Assembly (NCBI GenBank): GCA_951799445.1
Contig: OX637291.1
Coordinates: forward strand, 14,572,501 to 14,636,500
From: Pseudisothecium myosuroides
Taxonomy: Eukaryota > Streptophyta > Bryopsida > Hypnales > Lembophyllaceae
Length of the DNA stretch: 64,000 bases
Reading direction: 5' to 3'
The translations under genes and the position numbers were made by a program. Below the pieces are notes generated by a model. The model worked only from the letters and a program-made list of their open reading frames with translations. It ran no database searches and was not told the DNA's origin. Of the stretch, positions 58,021-64,000 are shown in pieces. How positions within the stretch are numbered: position 1 is the first letter of the stretch; every line of letters begins with the position of its first letter.

Positions 58021-59160
58021 TACTATATATGGTGTATGATATGTTGTATTAGACATTATGAAATGCATCTGTGCATTACGCAGAACATATGCAGCTGTCC
58101 ATATTAACATTATATTAATTAGCGTTGCAAGAGGTATTCATGGTGAAATGTGGACGTCTATGTTGCCGTCGCAGGACATCTAGACGTTGAAGTTGATGTC
58201 TCAAAACACGGCTAGACATTTGAGGTGACGTCTTAGAAAACATCTAGACGCCTAAATGGAAAGTATGAAACTTGGACGTCTTGGACGTCTTGAAAAACAT
58301 CTTTGGCTGCAACTTAGAAGTTCTATACGTCTATGGTGACGTCTGTCATGCCGAGGTAGATGTCTCAAATGACAGTGTATGTTATGAAATGTGCATCTAA
58401 GTGAACACCACATGTACGGAGGTGAGCATCTCGAGAAGCATGTACTTGTCCTCCAGGATGTCTTTGAAGACGTTCAGACGTCCACGCTGATGTTGTATTC
58501 AACATCACTACAATTCTCAAATGATGGGAAAGGTCTCTCCTAAAAATGCCACGTCAGCAGCTCTGGGTGCCACATCACCCTATTTCAGCTTTCACGTCAT
58601 TGCCATGTCAAGTGCCACGTCACGGACAGGCAACGGATGAAAAATCTGCCAAGTTGACTTCCAAGCCCAGATGGTAGCCACATGGCAACCTTGGAGGACC
58701 CCGTTGACTGGTGTTTTTTATAATGTCTGCCAAAAAACATCCTGATGTCACGTGTTTAATTCAATGTCTAAGGCTTGTCTATTGCAACGCAATTTTTTGG
58801 ACGTCAATGTAGACGTTGGAAAATGTCAGCTGCAACATGTGGCTGTCAAAATTGCGATGTCCAAAAAGACTCGGGTTTCTTATAGTAAGAGCTCCAAAAT
58901 TCTATTACCAAAACCTTCAAATCCTACTAAACCATCAAGCCAAAATCTACAACACTTTGGAAACATCAAGAAAATATTTCAAACCTTTGTTGTGTAATCA
59001 AATAGAAAGTGAGAGAAGAGAGAAGATAAGATGCTGTCATAGATCTAGATTTTCCAATTAGAACCCGTCATGTGGATTATGCTTAAGTAAACTCTTTCTA
59101 CCTTATCTTTTATGAATTAATAAACATCCTACTATTTCTATTCATGGAATAAATGCTGCA

Positions 59161-59445
59161 TTGTGCTGTGCCAAAGTGACAGAGGAGGCAAGTACTGGTG
59201 CCCCAATCCAGCCCATGTTGAAAAGATTCCAGAAGTTTGACTGGCTAGTAAAATTTGCCGCCAAGTTAATATTTGCAATACTTATTGCGCTATTGTGTAA
59301 ATTCTGGAACCTCATTACCAGGCGGAATCGCCCCGACCCCATTGCTCCCGCAACGGCAGTCGCAGCCGCAAAGGCAGACATCGTTGTAGATCTAGTTGGA
59401 GGCCAAGCTTTGCACAAGACAAGCATCAGGGCGAACCTTTCTTAG
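59161..59445 (+). CDS. Possible small membrane protein, strand uncertain
   Basis: This stretch is GC-richer than its surroundings and is open for 94 codons on both strands. The plus reading has a hydrophobic helix, KLIFAILIALLCKFW, followed by a basic RRNR patch and an Ala-rich tail. The minus reading (59426-59142) has no such clear feature. No family was recognised. It could be an exon, a relic or chance. Confidence 0.25.
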   Translation: MCCAKVTEEASTGAPIQPMLKRFQKFDWLVKFAAKLIFAILIALLCKFWNLITRRNRPDPIAPATAVAAAKADIVVDLVGGQALHKTSIRANLS

Positions 59446-59779
59446 AGGGCCAAAATGTGCACTACAAGAGAACTGGGTACAAAATGATACATTAGTAATG
59501 GATTGCTAAAATGTGCTTGATATTGTTGGAAGGTCATGCTTGATAGCTGGAGAGTGCAAATAAGTAAAGTGAGTTGTATATTGCTATTCGGTCAAGAGAA
59601 CCAACAAAAACACAGCAGTTCTGGTTAGCCATGTACTATCTGATTCCTTCCGACAAGAATTGTGGTCTGCATTTTTTTATCCCTCTTTGTCGGTTATTTC
59701 ATGGCATCTTGTCGCTCTAAAAAGGAAACAATGAGCAAAAAGTAAAAGTGACTTCCTTGTCATTGGTGGCTCTTGTATG

Positions 59780-59985
59780 TTGACTTTGTCATCGTTGTCA
59801 CATTGGGCAAGTTAGGATCACCAAACGTCCTAAATAGGTGGACACATCAAATGGTTTGGACGGACCGCACAGTTAATGTGACTACCTTAAAGTAATCACA
59901 TTGGATGGATTAGGATCACTGGTCGTCCCAAGCGGGCGGGCAAATTGGACGGTTTAGGTGGACGGTCCCTCTAAAGTGACAAATA
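59780..59985. repeat. Dispersed GC-richer repeat, two imperfect units
   Basis: Two units carry TTAGGATCAC, GTCC and GGTTTxGACGG words about 100 bases apart. They match 150-330 in inverse orientation. Confidence 0.5.
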
Positions 59986-59989
59986 TGAA

Positions 59990-62470
59990 CTATGTTCACT
60001 AGTAGTTCACTTTTTAGAGTAATGAATAGCAAGTAGGGGAGCGGATGAAAGTGACCTTGCTGCAGATGATATAGTTACTGCCTTCCTCTTTTATTCCACT
60101 TGGACAGGGTGTAGAGGGACGGGCAATTTCCTTGAGTTCAGCTGAAAAGGAAGGCAGTTACTTGATCATTTACAAATTTCACTTCTTCCAAGAGAAACTG
60201 TCATGTCATGCACAAGTCACTTCAAACATTATAGAAGTGATAGAATGTCACTTACAAAATTGCTAGATTTCACTGGCTGTATTGTTTCCTCAGTATGACT
60301 TGATTTCAAATTTTTTGTATTATTATGAGATCGTCCGGCATTAAATTGTAATCAACACAATTCATTGAAATAAAACAAGATTTCATGAAATGCAAGCCGT
60401 ACATAACAATTATTGTCCTCTTCCATTTACACAACTGCATTCCTTCTTCTGCATATCACACACTTTGCCATTCACAGATTCCGCCACTTTGGTGCCGCTC
60501 CCTGCCCACAACCCCTCAACTTCCTTCTTTCTTTTGTTTTCTGATTATTCGACTGCATTGCTACAAAAATGACAACATGCCGAGGTGGAAACACTGTTGT
60601 TGACGGACCTACACCGCTACACGTGCATAGTGGGTAGCTCAATTGTTCCAAAAATAATGAAGAAAACATCGTCTAGATGCATGGTTTGCTCTTGCTCTTT
60701 CCTTCATTCAATCGTTCAATTCTTTTCCTCTTCTTCAGGTTTTCCTCAAGCTTTCTGAATGTGATCTTCTTCTTAAAAACTTGCTTTTACGTTTGCCTCA
60801 AAGCTGCCCAAACTTTTCGGCTTTCTTCTCTTTTTACCTTCTTTGTGTTCTATTCCTACTCTTATAATGCGTTGTACGAGCTCTTCACAAGACAAACAGA
60901 AATGCGTTAGAATGACAAGGAATCATATTCAAAATATCCATGTTAGAATATTAGCATGCGTCTCATTACAGACGGCTTCTACTCCTGCAGTTTCATTCCT
61001 CTTGAATGCTATACACTAATACACCTCTGCTACAATAATTTCTAATACCACTCACCTGCTGATGCAGACAATTCCTGCTTCCTTCGTGAGTGCTTATGAG
61101 CACAAATTTTATATCAAAGCTAATGGTCGTCTAATACTCAGGTACTCTTCTTCTTTGGCTTGTCAAAGTGAACGTCTGTTTTATGAAGTACCACCCCATG
61201 TCTCTTTTGGAGCGATTTGGAGAAGTTTATGAAGTTCTATCATCTTGTGGAAGGTCAACCTTTGCAGTTCACCCTTCTGCAAACCTTGCACTTCCATGTC
61301 AAGGTTGTTCGCAGCAGCCAGTGAGCGACATGGCTAATGCTTATGCGGAAGGAAGACAACGGTCACTCTTCACTGTCACGAGTTCAATGCCCCTTTCAGC
61401 TTGGATGATGAGGGTCTTCCTTGGACTACCATCATTGCATCTTCAGATTGCGAATATGATGGTATGAAACTCCTTTCGAAGGACGTCTATTGTTGAGCCT
61501 AAGACTAGGAGCGTCGTCTGTGGCTGCCGTCATTGCACAAGGTCATTTGGCAATCACCTTAGAACTATGGAGGCCTGCTCAATACTGTGTAAGTATACGT
61601 TGCATATAGCCTTCCCCGTCGGTTCTTTTTGTACAACCTTTCACAATTTTCGGCATAGCATCTTTTGTACTTTTAAAATAGAGTCTACCGTAATTTTAGC
61701 AAGTTAGTCTAGCCTTTTCTATTACAGTACATGACAAGAGAGGAAATGACTAGGACTCCTTTACAACGCTTTGTTAGTGAAAAAACTCCACCTTCATATG
61801 AACATGGCATACAACAATAATTGTTCTCTCATCCCTACTTGTTTTACTCAATAAAGTTTCAACGGTCCTCCTTGTGTAAAGCTCTGCATCATTCATAACT
61901 GTCCATGCTTGCCACAATTTATTTTCCAAAATACAAAGTTTTTTCTGTCGATAGTCCTGGACGTCGCTTCACATGACTCGTCACAAAATCAGGTATTCTT
62001 CATGTCAGTAACCTTCTTCTTACCTCTTCTTGCAACTTCCTTGTCATTCAGCAGATTTACATTGTCAATTAAAGCATGCACCACCAATGTTGAACTTTCA
62101 TTTGCATTCATAAGGTATTGGAGGATCAGATGTCTGCGTGACATTATTTATGATTCAAATGAACAAAAACTCTTTCACAATGACATCTTTCAAGATGTTA
62201 AAGTATGTGTTTAAAACTTCCTCCGGACCTTCACCAATCCTGTCACATCTTCAGCACCTATAACTACTCAAGTGACAACATTCACGGACTTCGTACACGT
62301 ATAAACAAAAATTAAATTAAATCTTTCACATGCTTATCCTTTTTCCAAAAATTGGCATCCGAACCTGATTAAACTTGCCAGTACTTACTCCAACATTCCT
62401 TCATTGACACATGCCAATCTCGGCCCTCACAGACTTCTTCTTCATTAACATGCATCTGTTGGTGGCTTAG
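59990..62470. other. Unassigned DNA with several small plus-strand ORFs
   Basis: The sequence is less AT-rich than most of the window. Plus-strand ORFs at 60385-60910, 61168-61467 and 61909-62214 show no domain. They might be exons of an unrecognised gene or part of a retroelement interior belonging to the LTR at 62471. Neither could be supported. Confidence 0.35.
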
Positions 62471-64000
62471 TGTGAGCCTCCAATTCGTCACTTGGGACTC
62501 ACAGTTTTCTTTTTTTTCGTTTTCACAAGTTTAAGTATAGTCTTATATACAAAAATCTCAAAAAAGAGTGTAAAATAAAAATAGATATGTCACGTACCAA
62601 TATAACATTTGGTCCCTTATAGATTGTTTTTCCCCAAATAAACCCCATTCCCATTTGTACATAGGTTAGAATGTGCAAATAGAGGTAAATAATAGAATTA
62701 AGGCTAACCTAGCCCAAACAGCTCAAACCTATGGTACATGTGACATCTTATGTCTAAAATTAGTTCAAAGGAATACCGTTGAGGTTCTAAGTCCATTTCC
62801 AGAGATAGGTTTCACTTTCCCCGTAGTATCGAAGAAATAGCGGAAATCCCAATTGTTGGCCTACAGAAGTTACAAACTCAAGCTGAACCTGTAAGAAGAA
62901 TCTATAGGTAGAGTATGGTGTATTAGGGTGAAAATCACATTTGGGACTCAATGGCAAAATTGGCTTGCCAAGATTCTCTTGTATGTGAAAGATTTTCTAG
63001 TTGCCAAAATTAAAATGAGAAGACAGAATTTGATTCTCCTTTGACCATTGTGCAAAGTAAAAATATGAGCTTGCACATTCTTTGTGGAATTCCATGAGAG
63101 GTTTCATAAAAAGTTTCAAAATTTTCTAACTTGCAGAAGATGCCCTTCCGGACGGTCAATCACTAAAATCTACGATGGAAAATTCTAAGAAATTACCCAG
63201 GTTGTGGTAAAATCTCACTAAAAATTAGACTAGTTTATTTTATGCTAATAAGAGCATCGCCACCCATTCCTCGGAAACAAGGCCGGGGAAATGGATGGCC
63301 GGGGCCTTGTACCTCTCGGGTCTCCCTTTCCCCGGTTAGGCACGCCATTCATTCTCGGTCTGAGGTCACTGTAAAAAAAAGTCAATCACACGCTTATCAG
63401 TGACAGGAAATTCAAGTGTGGGAGCTGTGGCCAGTTGTCAGGGGATTTTTTTCCCTCCTTAGTTTGACCAGAATGGGAGAGAGAAGTTGCCTGAGCTTCA
63501 GTTTGGCGGAGTTTTGGTTCACAAAATGGAAGAAGTTATTGTTGTTTGTCACATGGAGTTTGAATAATAGTAGAACAATTTTCTAAAGCAAGGAAGAAGG
63601 GTTGCAACAGGGACTTGCTATGTGTTCATTTTTGCTAGTAGAAGGTGTTTTAGAGGATGGTTTATTGGGCACAAATGAAACCGAGTTCTATTGCAAAGAG
63701 CTGTAGCCAGAGGTGTTTGGAGGCGCTTTGTTGAGCTGGCCGAAGGTATTTGGAGGTGCTTTATTGAGCTCATGGGCAAGTTTAAGTTTGTGTTTTTTTG
63801 AGCTCCATTAAAGTTGTTGTGAGGATTTAGGAGCAGTTTGGGTGATCATTCATTGTCATTTTTGGAGCTCCTTCAGAATAGTTGTGTTGATCATTTCTTG
63901 CATCTCTTTGAGGCACCTTCAAGTTGTAGTATTCATTTTGTGATAAAGGCTTCAAAGAATGCATCCTTGGAGGGTTAGATTGTTGGCTGCTAGAGAGGCT
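62471..64000 (+). mobile_element. Large LTR of the LARD/gypsy-like family, copy 3 (truncated by window)
   Basis: Starts TGTGAGCCTCCAATTCGTCA and aligns with 7922-8700: TCACTTGGGACTC, AATCCCAATTGTTGGC, ACTTGCAGAAGATGCCCTTCCGG, then GGTAAAATCTCACTAAAAAT at about 730 bases. After 63250 the two copies no longer align by eye. The element continues past the window. Confidence 0.7.

Larger units (their letters stand above)
54180..58886. mobile_element. Long GACGTC-rich element with CACTA-like right end
   Basis: The stretch is studded with GACGTC, GACGTT, GATGTC and AGACGT words on both strands, very dense at 54360-56300 and 58140-58860. Its right end, CGGGTTTCTTATAGT, is the same TIR as the foldback MITEs at 9907 and 13134. 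CACGTCAGCAG occurs near both sides (54260, 58550). Clustered subterminal repeats plus CACTA-like ends fit a large non-autonomous EnSpm/CACTA element. ORFs of 81-168 codons occur but look like by-products of the repetition. The left end is either near 54180 or at 48146. A further MITE and a minisatellite are nested in it. Confidence 0.55.

Noticed and set aside
1..64000. tRNA, rRNA or other structured RNA genes
   Set aside because: No cloverleaf with the invariant B-box GGTTCGAATCC was found by eye on either strand; a covariance-model search was not possible.

Overview
This is nuclear DNA from a streptophyte plant. It has multi-exon genes with GT-AG introns, Ty1/copia and large-LTR retroelements, and many non-autonomous DNA transposons (MITEs). 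One gene encodes a half-size ABCA transporter of the plant type. Another encodes a protein that looks like an axonemal central-pair (C1a-32/CFAP119) subunit. A plant that keeps an axoneme gene should make swimming sperm, so a bryophyte, lycophyte, fern, zamiad/ginkgo or charophyte-grade lineage fits and a flowering plant does not. The species is not identifiable by eye. Everything here was read by hand translation and motif matching, with no database search.

Layout. 335-6643: decayed copia element on the minus strand, with LTRs and frameshifted gag, protease, integrase, RT and RNase H pieces, broken by two MITEs (3085-3929, 5622-6433). 7922-about 12453: very long LTR-like unit on the plus strand with a TATA box, tandem repeats, a short ATG exon and a splice donor. 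About 12540-14080: decayed minus-strand coding sequence of unknown family, containing a near-perfect palindromic MITE. 15882-24511: complete ABCA gene, minus strand, 19 exons, 973 aa. About 25600-34240: no gene recognised, several MITEs. 34247-36185: C1a-32-like ciliary gene, minus strand. 37420-39075: divergent cyclophilin, plus strand, 6 exons, 188 aa. About 39100-48150: no gene seen; a Stowaway-like MITE and TTAA-flanked elements. 48146-58886: mosaic in which a second large LTR (minus strand, same family as 7922) lies beside a long GACGTC-rich element with CACTA-like ends. 59161-62470: one ambiguous ORF and unassigned DNA. 62471-64000: third LTR of the large family, cut by the window edge.

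The three real genes are unrelated in pathway except that the C1a-32-like gene and the cyclophilin are divergent neighbours. The cyclophilin might share a ciliary role, because axonemal cyclophilins such as RSP12/PPIL6 are known, but this is inference.

The most unusual signals are three. First, a TTAA-flanked MITE family (piggyBac- or Sola3-like) whose target duplication is shown by comparing the two LTRs of one copia element. Second, a large-LTR family in which two copies in opposite orientation both place a short in-frame ATG exon ending in a consensus splice donor far upstream of the expected internal region. Third, a family of foldback and GACGTC-rich elements sharing the end ACTATAAGAAACCC.
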